Of a stretch of DNA of 64,000 nt, positions 16,430-25,222 are shown in pieces. The position numbers and the translations under genes were made by a program. Under the pieces are notes generated by a model, which worked only from the letters and a program-made list of their open reading frames with translations, was not told the DNA's origin and ran no database searches. How positions within the stretch are numbered: position 1 is the first letter of the stretch; every line of letters begins with the position of its first letter. The stretch is from Priestia koreensis (GTDB lineage Bacteria > Bacillota > Bacilli > Bacillales > Bacillaceae_H), in the NCBI RefSeq assembly GCF_001274935.1, contig NZ_LILC01000002.1, positions 701,924-765,923 of the forward strand, written 5' to 3'.

Positions 16430-17845
16430 ATGGAAACGATGAATCTGTTTGAAGAGCTTTGCAAGATTTCATTAACCCCCATACTTCTTATGACAAAAGA
16501 TGGGGATATCCGATTTGCAAATGACTCATTTTTACGTCTCTTCGATCTATCGCTTGAGATGATTCAAGATCAAAACTTTTTCACCTTTTCGACAGTATTT
16601 CGTGTTCAACGCAGTGAGGTGCAAGCCTTATCCGAGGGTGAAGAACATTTTTTGCTGTTAAAGAAGCGAGATGTGCATCATAAGCCTATACATATGCAAC
16701 TTCAAAAGCTCCAGCTTTCCCCTAATCAAGAGGACGAATATATCGCGATTCAAATACGAGATTTTTCCGTAACAAATGAAAAAAAAGAAGAAATCATTCA
16801 GAAAATGAAGCAATATAAGCAGTTTGTAAAGCAAAGTCAAGATGCGTTCATCGTCGTGCAAAATGAACGGATTCAATACTTAAACCCAGCTGGATATAGG
16901 TTGCTTGGTGTAGCCAAAAAGAGTCAATGTATGGACAGGTCTTTCTTTGATTTTATTCATCCTGACGATATTGAGAAGACGAAAAAACGAATGGAACGCA
17001 TTTTAAGTGGATCAAAAGTTCATGCTCAATCAGAAGTAAGGATTATGACGAGAAACGGACAAATTCTATCGATTGATTCATCAGCGGTAAAAATTCAATT
17101 TAAAGAAGGAAAAGCCATTCAATATATTATGCGCGATGTTACAAATCGCCGTAAGTATGATGAGATGGTTAGCACATCGGAGAAGTTAACTGTTGTTAGC
17201 AAACTAGCTGCGGGAGTTGCTCATGAAATTCGAAATCCGATGACAGCCATTAAGGGTTTCATTCAATTGCTACAGGCCTCGAAAGAATATAATGAAGAAT
17301 ACAATACGATTATGCTAGAAGAATTGAATCGTGTTGAATCCATTATCCACGAATTTTTAACACTAGCCAAGCCAAAGCAAGTCAAAGATTATGAAATGAA
17401 AAGTCTACAAACCATTATGAGACACGTGGTGCTGCTTCTTAATACGCATGCTAGCTATAATAATTCGCAAATTTTAAGTGGATTTGAAGCAGATGACATT
17501 ACGATTTATTGCGACGAAAATGCGATTAAGCAAGTATTCATTAATCTAATTCAAAATGCGTTAGAATCAATGGAACGTGGAACCGTTACGATTCGAGTGG
17601 AAAAAAAAGACGATGAAGCGGTGGTTCAAATTCGAGATGAGGGACAAGGGATCCCGAAAGAATCGCTTGCGAAGCTAGGGGAACCGTTCTTTTCTACAAA
17701 GTCCTCTGGAACGGGTCTTGGATTGATGATTAGCTATCGTATTATCGAACAGCATAATGGAAAAATGACGTTTGCCAGCGAAGTTGGTAAAGGAACGACG
17801 GTTACAATTCATTTACCTCTACAGCGCAAGATAGTCCTTACATAG
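16430..17845 (+). CDS. Cytosolic PAS-PAS histidine kinase, sporulation type
   Basis: 471 residues, no membrane span. PAS 1 (about 8-115), PAS 2 (about 130-245, with FDFIHPDDIEKTKKRM and YIMRDVTNRR), dimerisation domain with His265 in AAGVAHEIRNPMTAIKG, and an ATPase domain (NLIQNALESME, DEGQGIP, GTGLGLMISY). No regulator gene is adjacent. The His box and domain order match Bacillus sporulation kinases of the KinA/KinE kind, which phosphorylate Spo0F. Which signal it senses cannot be read from sequence. It is a single gene closed by a terminator. Confidence 0.9.
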   Translation: METMNLFEELCKISLTPILLMTKDGDIRFANDSFLRLFDLSLEMIQDQNFFTFSTVFRVQRSEVQALSEGEEHFLLLKKRDVHHKPIHMQLQKLQLSPNQEDEYIAIQIRDFSVTNEKKEEIIQKMKQYKQFVKQSQDAFIVVQNERIQYLNPAGYRLLGVAKKSQCMDRSFFDFIHPDDIEKTKKRMERILSGSKVHAQSEVRIMTRNGQILSIDSSAVKIQFKEGKAIQYIMRDVTNRRKYDEMVSTSEKLTVVSKLAAGVAHEIRNPMTAIKGFIQLLQASKEYNEEYNTIMLEELNRVESIIHEFLTLAKPKQVKDYEMKSLQTIMRHVVLLLNTHASYNNSQILSGFEADDITIYCDENAIKQVFINLIQNALESMERGTVTIRVEKKDDEAVVQIRDEGQGIPKESLAKLGEPFFSTKSSGTGLGLMISYRIIEQHNGKMTFASEVGKGTTVTIHLPLQRKIVLT

Positions 17846-17873
17846 TGTAAGGGCTATTTATTTTTTTAGAAAA
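17829..17873 (+). terminator. Terminator at the end of the PAS kinase gene
   Basis: ATAGTCCTTAC pairs with GTAAGGGCTAT, followed by a T-rich run; the stem overlaps the last codons. Confidence 0.75.
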
Positions 17874-17931
17874 TAAAAATTATTTATTATCCATATTTAT
17901 GAATATAAAATAAAGATAAAGTAACAAAAAG

Positions 17932-17965
17932 CGAACATTATATTTATTTTATATTTTAATGTTCG
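17932..17965. promoter_or_regulatory. Predicted PurR operator: two inverted PurBoxes
   Basis: CGAACATTA at 17932-17940 and its exact complement TAATGTTCG at 17957-17965 are 16 bases apart, flanked by A/T-rich DNA. From the B. subtilis purine regulon, PurR binds paired PurBoxes with a CGAAC core in inverted orientation 16-17 bases apart. The pair ends 9 bases before the -35 of the next gene's promoter. Confidence 0.7.
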
Positions 17966-17974
17966 TTTATATTG

Positions 17975-18003
17975 TTGACTTCAATAAATAACTTTGCTAT
18001 AGT
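17975..18003 (+). promoter_or_regulatory. Sigma-A-type promoter of the FAD dehydrogenase
   Basis: TTGACT (17975-17980), 17-base spacer, TATAGT (17998-18003). Confidence 0.75.
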
Positions 18004-18056
18004 TACACATGGTGATGCGATCATCCCGAGTAGGATTACGATGGAGGCGAAAGCTA

Positions 18057-19529
18057 TTGAAATCACAATATGATGTAATCGTTGTGGGTGCAGGACCCGC
18101 TGGGATTTTTACTTGTTATGAATTAACCCTTAAATTGCCACAGGCAAATATATTATTAATAGATAAAGGACACGATATTTATCGTCGTAATTGTCCGATT
18201 CTTCAGAAAAAAATAACGAAGTGTCCACCGGCCGCCGGGAAAAAGGATTTTGCAGGATGTTTACCAGCATGCTCAATTACCAATGGATTTGGTGGAGCAG
18301 GAGCTTATTCAGACGGGAAATTTAATATTACGAGCGAATTTGGTGGATGGATGACGGATTATCTTCCTGAATCAAAAGTGGTTGAGCTCATCAAATATGT
18401 GGATGACATTAACTTAAGTCACGGTGCAACGGAAAGCATTACAGATCCAATGACGGATCAAGTGCGTGACATCGAGCGTCGTGGGTACGCTGCAGGGCTT
18501 AAATTGCTTCGCGCCCAAGTTCGCCATCTTGGCACAGAGCAAAATCTTGAAATTTTGATGAGTATTTTTGAATATTTAAAAGACCGTGTTGACATGGTGT
18601 TTAAAACGGAAGTAGAAGATCTAATCACAGAAAAAGTGGATGGGACGCACCAAGCAAAAGGAATTCTCTTGAAAAATGGTGATAAAATTACAGCGGACAA
18701 AGTGGTTATTACACCAGGGCGTGATGGCTCAACGTGGCTAACAAAAGTGATGAAAAATCGTCGCCTACGCATGATTAACAACCAAGTAGACATCGGTGTT
18801 CGTGTAGAAACATCAAACATTGTGATGGAAGAAATCAACCGTCATCTGTACGAAGGAAAGTTTATTTTTAACACATCCGTTGGAACGCGTGTACGTACGT
18901 TTTGTAGTAATCCATCAGGTCATGTTGTTGTTGAAAACCACTCTGGCATTATGCTTGCGAATGGTCATGCGTACAAAGATGAAAAGCTTGGTAGCAGTAA
19001 TACAAACTTTGCGTTACTTGTTTCCCATAAATTTGCTGATCCATTTGATCAACCGAACGAGTATGCCCATGAAGTGTCACGATTAGCGAACGCGTTATCA
19101 AGCGGAGGTATCACGGTACAGAAGTATGGTGATATTTTAAAGGGTCGTCGTTCAACGCTAAAACGTATTCAAGAAGGGTTCCTAGAACCGACGTTAAAAG
19201 AAGCGGTTCCAGGAGATCTTGGTTTGGCTCTTCCGTACAATACAATGAAAAGCTTAATTGAGATGACGGAGGCACTTAATCATGTCACACCAGGTCTCGC
19301 ATCAGAGCATACGTTGTTTTACGGAGTAGAAGCGAAATTCTATTCAGCCCGCCCGAAACTAAATGATAAATTTGAAACAGAAATTTCTGGTTTATATGTA
19401 GGTGGAGATGGAGCTGGAATTACGCGCGGACTCGCGCAGGCAAGCGCGTGCGGTGTATGGATTGCACGAGATATTGTTGAAACGCTACATACGGGTAAAA
19501 CGACTGAATTTGTTCCCGTTACGATTTAA
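18057..19529 (+). CDS. FAD-dependent dehydrogenase (COG2509-like)
   Basis: 490 residues from TTG 18057, chosen because GGAGG (18043-18047) lies 9 bases before it and the FAD fold begins at once. An upstream ATG at 18009 lies almost on the promoter. The dinucleotide fold is YDVIVVGAGPAGIF; a Cys-rich stretch follows (RRNCPILQKKITKCP, DFAGCLPACS), then GFGGAGAYSDGKFN; a C-terminal FAD motif is SGLYVGGDGAGITRGL. The substrate of this family is unknown. The PurBox pair upstream suggests purine-linked control, absent from the known B. subtilis PurR regulon for such a gene. Confidence 0.85.
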   Translation: MKSQYDVIVVGAGPAGIFTCYELTLKLPQANILLIDKGHDIYRRNCPILQKKITKCPPAAGKKDFAGCLPACSITNGFGGAGAYSDGKFNITSEFGGWMTDYLPESKVVELIKYVDDINLSHGATESITDPMTDQVRDIERRGYAAGLKLLRAQVRHLGTEQNLEILMSIFEYLKDRVDMVFKTEVEDLITEKVDGTHQAKGILLKNGDKITADKVVITPGRDGSTWLTKVMKNRRLRMINNQVDIGVRVETSNIVMEEINRHLYEGKFIFNTSVGTRVRTFCSNPSGHVVVENHSGIMLANGHAYKDEKLGSSNTNFALLVSHKFADPFDQPNEYAHEVSRLANALSSGGITVQKYGDILKGRRSTLKRIQEGFLEPTLKEAVPGDLGLALPYNTMKSLIEMTEALNHVTPGLASEHTLFYGVEAKFYSARPKLNDKFETEISGLYVGGDGAGITRGLAQASACGVWIARDIVETLHTGKTTEFVPVTI

Positions 19530-19536
19530 TTCGACT

Positions 19537-19581
19537 AAAACGAATGTCTTCTCACTTTGTGTGTGAAACATTCGTTTTTTT
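19537..19581 (+). terminator. Terminator after the FAD dehydrogenase
   Basis: AAAACGAATGT and ACATTCGTTTTTTT flank an inner TTCAC-type stem. Confidence 0.85.
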
Positions 19582-19635
19582 ATTGTCAAGAAGGGATTTT
19601 ATGACAGGAAAAAGAAGTGAAAAGAGGATAAGATA

Positions 19636-20625
19636 ATGGAAAGGATGAACAACATGTTACAACCAAAAGCGTTACAAGCAGGCGATGAAATTCGAGTGAT
19701 TGCGCCTTCACGAAGTCTTGCAATAATAGAAGAGCAAGTGATTAAACGAGCAAAGGAACGGTTTGAGGCATTAGGATTAACAGTATCGATCTCAAAGCAT
19801 GCATTTGAAATCGATGATTTTGCTTCGTCTTCGATTGAATCGAGAATAGAGGATCTTCACGAGGCGTTTTCTGATCCCAATGTAAAAGGCATTATGACGA
19901 CATTAGGCGGATTTAATAGCAATCAGCTGCTTTCTTATATTGATTATGATCTGATTAAGCAACATCCAAAGATGATCTGCGGATATTCTGACATTACCGC
20001 ACTCTCTCATGCGCTCTATAAAAAAACTGGATTAGTTACCTATTCGGGGCCACATTTTTCTACGTTTGGAATGGAAAAAGGCTTCGATTATTCATATGAG
20101 CATTTTCAAAAAGCTGTTATGATGAAAGAGCCTATTCATCTAAAACCATCGGCTCATTGGTCGGATGATGCATGGTATCTTAATCAAAGTGATCGAACAT
20201 TTTATGACAATGATTGGGTCATTATTCAAGAGGGAGAGGCAGAAGGAACGCTTCTCGGTGGAAATTTATGCACGCTCAATCTCTTACAAGGAACGGAGTA
20301 TATGCCGTCGTTGGCTAATTCGATTTTAGTTGTGGAAGATGATTCCATGACGATTCCCGAGACGTTTGATCGTGATTTGCAATCGCTGCTTCATCTATAC
20401 GATGCGACACCGCTAAAAGCGCTCATTATTGGACGATTTGAACAGAAATCAAATATGACGCTTCCATTGCTAAAGCAAATCATTGCGTCTAAAAAAGAAT
20501 TAAGGAACATTCCAATTATCGCGAATGTAAATGTTGGACATACTTCTCCCATCGTAACCTATCCTGTTGGTGGACAAACGTCCGTACGTGCATACGGGAA
20601 TGATATTCAATGGATCATTAACTAG
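19636..20625 (+). CDS. S66 LD-carboxypeptidase, LdcA/MccF-like
   Basis: 329 residues. The N-terminus has IRVIAPSRS; the nucleophile Ser is in ICGYSDITALS; the Glu and His of the Ser-Glu-His triad fit LVVEDDS and NVNVGHTSP. S66 peptidases cut L,D bonds in muropeptide recycling (LdcA) or inactivate microcin C-type nucleotide antibiotics (MccF). The GGFNSNQLL loop and lack of a signal peptide are compatible with both. Start ATG 19636 follows GAGGA. It is monocistronic, with terminators on both sides. Confidence 0.88.
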   Translation: MERMNNMLQPKALQAGDEIRVIAPSRSLAIIEEQVIKRAKERFEALGLTVSISKHAFEIDDFASSSIESRIEDLHEAFSDPNVKGIMTTLGGFNSNQLLSYIDYDLIKQHPKMICGYSDITALSHALYKKTGLVTYSGPHFSTFGMEKGFDYSYEHFQKAVMMKEPIHLKPSAHWSDDAWYLNQSDRTFYDNDWVIIQEGEAEGTLLGGNLCTLNLLQGTEYMPSLANSILVVEDDSMTIPETFDRDLQSLLHLYDATPLKALIIGRFEQKSNMTLPLLKQIIASKKELRNIPIIANVNVGHTSPIVTYPVGGQTSVRAYGNDIQWIIN

Positions 20626-20636
20626 AGTTACTAGTG

Positions 20637-20685
20637 GAAAAGGCCTGTTTTATCTCGAGCAATAGAGATAAAGTAGGCCTTTTTG
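20637..20685 (+). terminator. LD-carboxypeptidase terminator
   Basis: AAAAGGCCT and AGGCCTTTTT enclose an inner TTTATCTC / GAGATAAA stem. Confidence 0.88.
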
Positions 20686-20722
20686 AACTTGTCTACTTTT
20701 TCTACGAAAGAAACGGAGAGAG

Positions 20723-20735
20723 TCAACATATAAAT
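20723..20735 (+). promoter_or_regulatory. 13-base motif shared upstream of yodT and kamA
   Basis: TCAACATATAAAT occurs here, 35 bases before yodT, and again at 26112-26124 before kamA. CATATAAAT resembles the CATA-type -10 of mother-cell sigma factors, and the B. subtilis operon is SigE-dependent, but no good -35 is visible. Confidence 0.4.
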
Positions 20736-20769
20736 GTAGAGAAAGAGTTCAAGAAACGGAGGCGCTCTT

Positions 20770-22113
20770 ATGCCGCAGAGTCGACTAATTAAACCCCTTT
20801 TAGATCAAGAGTATCCCATGATTTCTCATGGAAAAGGTATTTATTTGTATGATCAAAATGGAAAACGATACATAGATGGATCATCTGGAGCAGTAACCGC
20901 AAGTATCGGACACGGTGTGGATGAAATTATTGAGGCAATGAATGAGCAGGCGAAAAAGGTTGCGTTCGTTTATCGTTCACAGTTCACAAGTGAGCCTGCT
21001 GAACAATTAGCAGATACGCTTTGTCGCTTATCTGACGGTCATCTCCCGTGGACATTCTTTGTCAATAGCGGTACAGAGGCCACAGAGACGGCAATGAAAA
21101 TGGCTATTCAGCACTGGCAGGAGCAGGGACGAGGAACGAAAACAAAGATTCTATCGAGATGGATGAGTTATCACGGTATCACAGTAGGAGCGCTCTCGAT
21201 GTCAGGTCATCCGCTTCGCAGGATGCGTTTTGTGCCACTTCTCGAAGAATATCCATCTATATCACCTCCTTATTGCTATCGTTGCCCTCATAAAAGTTCG
21301 TATCCTAGCTGTCAATTAGCCTGTGCCTCTGAGTTAGAGCGTGTGATTAAGAGAATAGGTGCTCAATATATTGCGGCATTTATTGCTGAACCAATTGTGG
21401 GAGCAGCAGGGGGAGCGCTGACGCCACCAGATGGGTATTATGAAAAAATTCAAGAGATTTGTGAGAAGCATGACGTGCTTTTTATTATGGATGAGGTGAT
21501 GACTGGAAACGGACGAACCGGGACACATTTCGGCTATCAACACTGGAACGTAAAGCCTGATATTGTCACACTTGGAAAAGGACTGAGCGCAGGGTATTCC
21601 CCAATTGCTGCCACGCTCGCTAGCCAAAAGGTAATTGATCCTATTTTAAGCGGAACGAAGGTAGTGATGAGTGGTCATACGTTTAGTGGAAACCCACTAT
21701 CAGCAGCGGTTTCGATGGCTGTCCTCTCCTATTTAGAACGCCATAAGCTTGTCGATCAAGTAGAAGAAAAAGGGAAAAGGCTCAAACAAAAGCTGAAACG
21801 TCTTCAAGGAGAAACATCCATGATCGGTGACATTCGAGGAAAAGGATTGCTCATCGGGGTTGAGCTCGTACAAAATACATTGACCAAACAACCTTTTGAA
21901 CGTCATTTAAACGTAATGTCTCGCTTAGTAGAAAAAGCACAAAGAAATGGCTTATTAATCTATCCTGCCGCAGCCGGGGAGGATGGCATAGACGGTGATG
22001 CTGTAATCTTATCACCACCTTTTATCATTTCAGACGATGAAATGGATGAATTATTCAACCTATTTTCTCTGTCCATTAAGGAACTCGAACATGAGCTGAA
22101 AGGAGAAATATAA
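20770..22113 (+). CDS. yodT: Class III PLP aminotransferase (YodT-like)
   Basis: 447 residues. Class III landmarks are FVNSGTEATETAMKMA (cofactor phosphate), LFIMDEVMTGNGRTG with the ring-binding Asp, and the Schiff-base Lys in IVTLGKGLSAGYSP. It heads a five- or six-gene run that matches the B. subtilis SigE operon yodT-yodS-yodR-yodQ-yodP-kamA. With KamA making beta-lysine, a role in moving the amino group of a lysine-derived compound is likely but not proved. Start ATG 20770 follows ACGGAGG; yodS begins right after the stop. Confidence 0.88.
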   Translation: MPQSRLIKPLLDQEYPMISHGKGIYLYDQNGKRYIDGSSGAVTASIGHGVDEIIEAMNEQAKKVAFVYRSQFTSEPAEQLADTLCRLSDGHLPWTFFVNSGTEATETAMKMAIQHWQEQGRGTKTKILSRWMSYHGITVGALSMSGHPLRRMRFVPLLEEYPSISPPYCYRCPHKSSYPSCQLACASELERVIKRIGAQYIAAFIAEPIVGAAGGALTPPDGYYEKIQEICEKHDVLFIMDEVMTGNGRTGTHFGYQHWNVKPDIVTLGKGLSAGYSPIAATLASQKVIDPILSGTKVVMSGHTFSGNPLSAAVSMAVLSYLERHKLVDQVEEKGKRLKQKLKRLQGETSMIGDIRGKGLLIGVELVQNTLTKQPFERHLNVMSRLVEKAQRNGLLIYPAAAGEDGIDGDAVILSPPFIISDDEMDELFNLFSLSIKELEHELKGEI

Positions 22114-22806
22114 TTGAAAAATGTATTTGGAAAGATTATTTCTGCTGAAGAGGCATGCGCGCTCATATCTGACGGCAGTATTTTAATGGCAGGAGGATTT
22201 GGCGGAATTGGCTCGCCTCCTACATTGATTGATGTCCTAGTAAATAAGGGGACAAAAAATTTAACGCTTATTTGCAATGACACGGGATTTCCTCATATCG
22301 GGGTTGGGAAACTAGTGAGCGCAGGAAGCATAAAAAAAGTAATTGCCTCTCACATTGGCTCGAACCCTCTTGCAGGTAAGCTAATGACGGAGGGGAAAAT
22401 GGACGTGGAATTTTCTCCTCAAGGAACGCTTGCTGAACGAATCCGAGCAGGAGGAGTTGGGTTAGGTGGGATACTCGTTGAAACAGGATTGGATAATGAA
22501 ATTGTTAACAAAGGTAAAGGAGTCGTTGAACTAGATGGGAAAACATTTTTAGCGGAGACGGCCCTAACAGCTGATGTATCGATCGTTTATGCAAAAAAAG
22601 CCGATGAATTCGGAAATCTAATTTTTGATAAAAGTGCACGAAATACGAATCCGCTTGTGGCAATGGCAGGAAACGTAACGATTGCAGAAGTAGAGGAAAT
22701 CGTTGCGTTAGGAGAGCTAGGTCCTGACGAAATTATAACCCCGGGTATTTTTGTTCAGCATATTGTGCAGACAAAAGGGGTGGAATGGAAGTGGGTGTGG
22801 GAATGA
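22114..22806 (+). CDS. yodS: CoA-transferase subunit A (YodS-like)
   Basis: 230 residues from TTG 22114, immediately after the yodT stop and 10 bases after GGAG. The family I CoA-transferase alpha-subunit signature GGFGGIGSPPTLIDVLV is at about 28-44, with ETGLDNEIVNKGKG and the YAKKADEFGNLIF region later. With subunit B it moves CoA between acyl-CoA and a carboxylic acid. In this operon the acid is probably an intermediate of lysine/beta-lysine breakdown. Its stop overlaps the subunit B start by four bases (ATGA). Confidence 0.9.
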   Translation: MKNVFGKIISAEEACALISDGSILMAGGFGGIGSPPTLIDVLVNKGTKNLTLICNDTGFPHIGVGKLVSAGSIKKVIASHIGSNPLAGKLMTEGKMDVEFSPQGTLAERIRAGGVGLGGILVETGLDNEIVNKGKGVVELDGKTFLAETALTADVSIVYAKKADEFGNLIFDKSARNTNPLVAMAGNVTIAEVEEIVALGELGPDEIITPGIFVQHIVQTKGVEWKWVWE

Positions 22807-23453
22807 ATAGTCGAGAAAAAATGGCCAAACGAGCAGCGCAAGAAATTCATCATGGAATGATTGTCAATTTAGGGATTGGCATTCCTTCCCTAATTCCAAA
22901 CTATCTCTCGTCAGACTGCTCGGTAATGTTTCATGCGGAAAATGGGATTTTAGGAATGGGACCGACCCCAGGTGTGGGGGAGGAAAATGCGCATGTTTGC
23001 AATGCGGCTGGATATCCTGTTACAACAGTTGCTGGCTCATCCTACTGTGATAGTGCGATTGCTTTTGCGATGATTAGGCGAGGAATGGTCGATGTTACAG
23101 TACTAGGCGCACTAGAAGTAAGTGAGGGCGGAGATCTTGCCAATTGGATTGTACCAGGAAAGCGTGTTCCTGGAATGGGCGGAGCGATGGAGTTAGCTGA
23201 AAGAGCGAAAAAGGTTATTGTCGTGATGAATCATTGCAATAAAAACGGTGAATCAAAAATTGTGCATAAATGCTCGCTCCCACTAACGGCGAAGGCTTGT
23301 GTAAATTTGATTATCACCGATCAAGCAGTTATTCAGGTAACGAAAAAAGGGCTACTTCTCACAGAGGTAATGGCCCCTTATACCATTCACGATGTTATTC
23401 GTCATACGAATGCCCCTTTATTAATTAGTGACCACATTAAAACGAACGAATAA
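22803..23453 (+). CDS. yodR: CoA-transferase subunit B (YodR-like)
   Basis: 216 residues from ATG 22803 (ATGA overlap with subunit A); an earlier in-frame ATG at 22785 is possible. The catalytic Glu is in MFHAENGILGMGP, the beta-subunit ENG motif, after MIVNLGIGIPSLIPNYL. The C-terminal half has VTVLGALEVSEGGDLANW and PGKRVPGMGGAMEL, both typical. It forms a heteromer with the product of the previous gene. yodQ follows after 13 bases. Confidence 0.92.
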   Translation: MNSREKMAKRAAQEIHHGMIVNLGIGIPSLIPNYLSSDCSVMFHAENGILGMGPTPGVGEENAHVCNAAGYPVTTVAGSSYCDSAIAFAMIRRGMVDVTVLGALEVSEGGDLANWIVPGKRVPGMGGAMELAERAKKVIVVMNHCNKNGESKIVHKCSLPLTAKACVNLIITDQAVIQVTKKGLLLTEVMAPYTIHDVIRHTNAPLLISDHIKTNE

Positions 23454-23466
23454 AGGAGAGATTACA

Positions 23467-24735
23467 ATGAATGAACAAGCGAGCGCCATCCACGAATGGA
23501 TTCAAAAACACGAGGCAAAAGGAATACGTATGCTAAAGCGCTTTGTACAAGAAGCAAGCACACAAGGAAATGAAAAAAACGTGCAGGCCATGGTCGTGGA
23601 AAAACTTCGTCAGCTAGGGTTGGAAATTGATATTTGGGAGCCGAAGATTCGTGATCTAAAAAAACATGAGGCATTTGTAACGGCTCGATCATCGTTTCGG
23701 GATAGCCCGAATGTAGTTGGCGTATGGAAAGGAAGTGGAGGAGGACGCTCCTTAATCCTTAATGGGCATATTGATGTTGTACCAGAAGGGGATGTGAAGC
23801 TTTGGGAAGATGATCCATTTAGTGGGAAAGTGAAGGATGGTCGTCTATACGGAAGAGGGTCCACGGATATGAAAGGTGGAAACGTTGCGATGATTCTCGC
23901 TCTTGAAGCGCTCATTAGCTTGGATATTTCATTAAAAGGTGACGTAATCTTTCAAAGCGTTATTGAAGAGGAGAGCGGAGGAGCAGGAACGCTTGCATGT
24001 ATTGAGCGAGGGTATCGAGCGGATGCAGCGATCATACCAGAGCCTACAAATATGAAGATTTTTCCGAAACAACAAGGGTCGATGTGGTTTCGTGTTGTTG
24101 TTCATGGCATGTCCGCCCATGGAGGAACACGCTATGAGGGCGTAAGTGCGATTGAAAAAGCAATGAAGGTTGTTCAGCATTTACAGGAATTTGAAAAGGT
24201 TCGCAATGCGCGCATTACAGATCCTCTCTATCAATCCATTCCAATTCCTCTTCCTATTAATATCGGAAAAATATCAGGTGGGTCATGGCCATCCTCTGTT
24301 CCCGACGAAGTAACGATTGAGGGGAGAATTGGTGTAGGTCCCCACGAAACATTGACACAGGTAAGAGAAGAGACAGCAACATGGTTGCAGAAGCTAAGTG
24401 AGATTGATAGCTGGTTTGAAAGTCATCCTACTCAATTGGAGTGGTTTGGGGCGCACTGGTTGCCAAGTCAAATGAATATCGAACATGATCTTGTTACTAT
24501 TTTAACAGCTCAGTTCAGAGGTGTTTTAGGAAAAGACCCTATTCTTGAAGCCTCACCTTGGGGTACGGACGGTGGGCTATTAACGAACGTAGGAGATACA
24601 CCGACTATTGTATTTGGGCCTGGTCAAACAGAGATGGCCCATTTTCCAAATGAATACATTGAGCTAAAAAAGGTATTTGAAGCAGCAGAAATTCTAGCTT
24701 TAACAATTGTAGAATGGTGCGGACAAAGCAAATAA
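23467..24735 (+). CDS. yodQ: M20-family deacylase (YodQ-like)
   Basis: 422 residues from ATG 23467, behind AAAGGAG; an upstream in-frame ATG lies inside yodR. Metal ligands of M20 enzymes are visible: NGHIDVVPEGD (His, Asp), GRGSTDMKGG (bridging Asp), VIEEESGGAG (catalytic Glu pair), and TEMAHFPNE (His). The dimerisation domain is inserted at about 190-310. ArgE/DapE-type enzymes hydrolyse N-acyl amino acids; here an N-acetylated beta-lysine derivative from YodP is a natural guess, not shown. Confidence 0.9.
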   Translation: MNEQASAIHEWIQKHEAKGIRMLKRFVQEASTQGNEKNVQAMVVEKLRQLGLEIDIWEPKIRDLKKHEAFVTARSSFRDSPNVVGVWKGSGGGRSLILNGHIDVVPEGDVKLWEDDPFSGKVKDGRLYGRGSTDMKGGNVAMILALEALISLDISLKGDVIFQSVIEEESGGAGTLACIERGYRADAAIIPEPTNMKIFPKQQGSMWFRVVVHGMSAHGGTRYEGVSAIEKAMKVVQHLQEFEKVRNARITDPLYQSIPIPLPINIGKISGGSWPSSVPDEVTIEGRIGVGPHETLTQVREETATWLQKLSEIDSWFESHPTQLEWFGAHWLPSQMNIEHDLVTILTAQFRGVLGKDPILEASPWGTDGGLLTNVGDTPTIVFGPGQTEMAHFPNEYIELKKVFEAAEILALTIVEWCGQSK

Positions 24736-24820
24736 TTCCTCCTTTTGTAAATTATATCTGAAAATTTATTATTATCTGATATAATTTAAATAAAAAGAAA
24801 TGGAAAAAGGTGGAGGGGAC

Positions 24821-25129
24821 ATGGACGTTATCAAGTCCGCATATCAAAGGCGAAAAGTACGAATGGAAAAAATTCAGTTTAGTAGTTTGCAAGTATTTCT
24901 AGGGTTTTTATATGCGCTATTTATGATGGTATGGATTAAAAAGGTCAACGAATTTCAGCATTTTTGGTTACAAACCGCTCTTTTACTTCTAGGGATGTTT
25001 TTCATTGTAAATGTTCAAAGCTTTTTTGCATCCGCACAGCAGCATGATGCTCGTATACATGGTGTTTGGCGCTTTGTTCTCTTTTTACTCGGAGTAGGAA
25101 TCTACTATTTGTTATTTCATTTCATGTAA
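24821..25129 (+). CDS. Small three-span membrane protein inside the beta-lysine cluster
   Basis: 102 residues from ATG 24821, behind GGTGGAGGGGAC; a longer frame from 24800 has no ribosome site. Three hydrophobic segments are visible: FLGFLYALFMMVWI, WLQTALLLLGMFFIV and WRFVLFLLGVGIYYLL. The family is unknown to me. TATAAT at about 24778 suggests its own promoter. It separates yodQ from yodP, which I recall as neighbours in B. subtilis, so it may be an insertion. Confidence 0.7.
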   Translation: MDVIKSAYQRRKVRMEKIQFSSLQVFLGFLYALFMMVWIKKVNEFQHFWLQTALLLLGMFFIVNVQSFFASAQQHDARIHGVWRFVLFLLGVGIYYLLFHFM

Positions 25130-25222
25130 GAGAGAACGAAAATCATAGAATTTTCCTCATAAATAAGCCAAGGCGTCTATATAGTAGTAGTGAAGATTTT
25201 TTACTAGAAAGGAGGTAACCGA

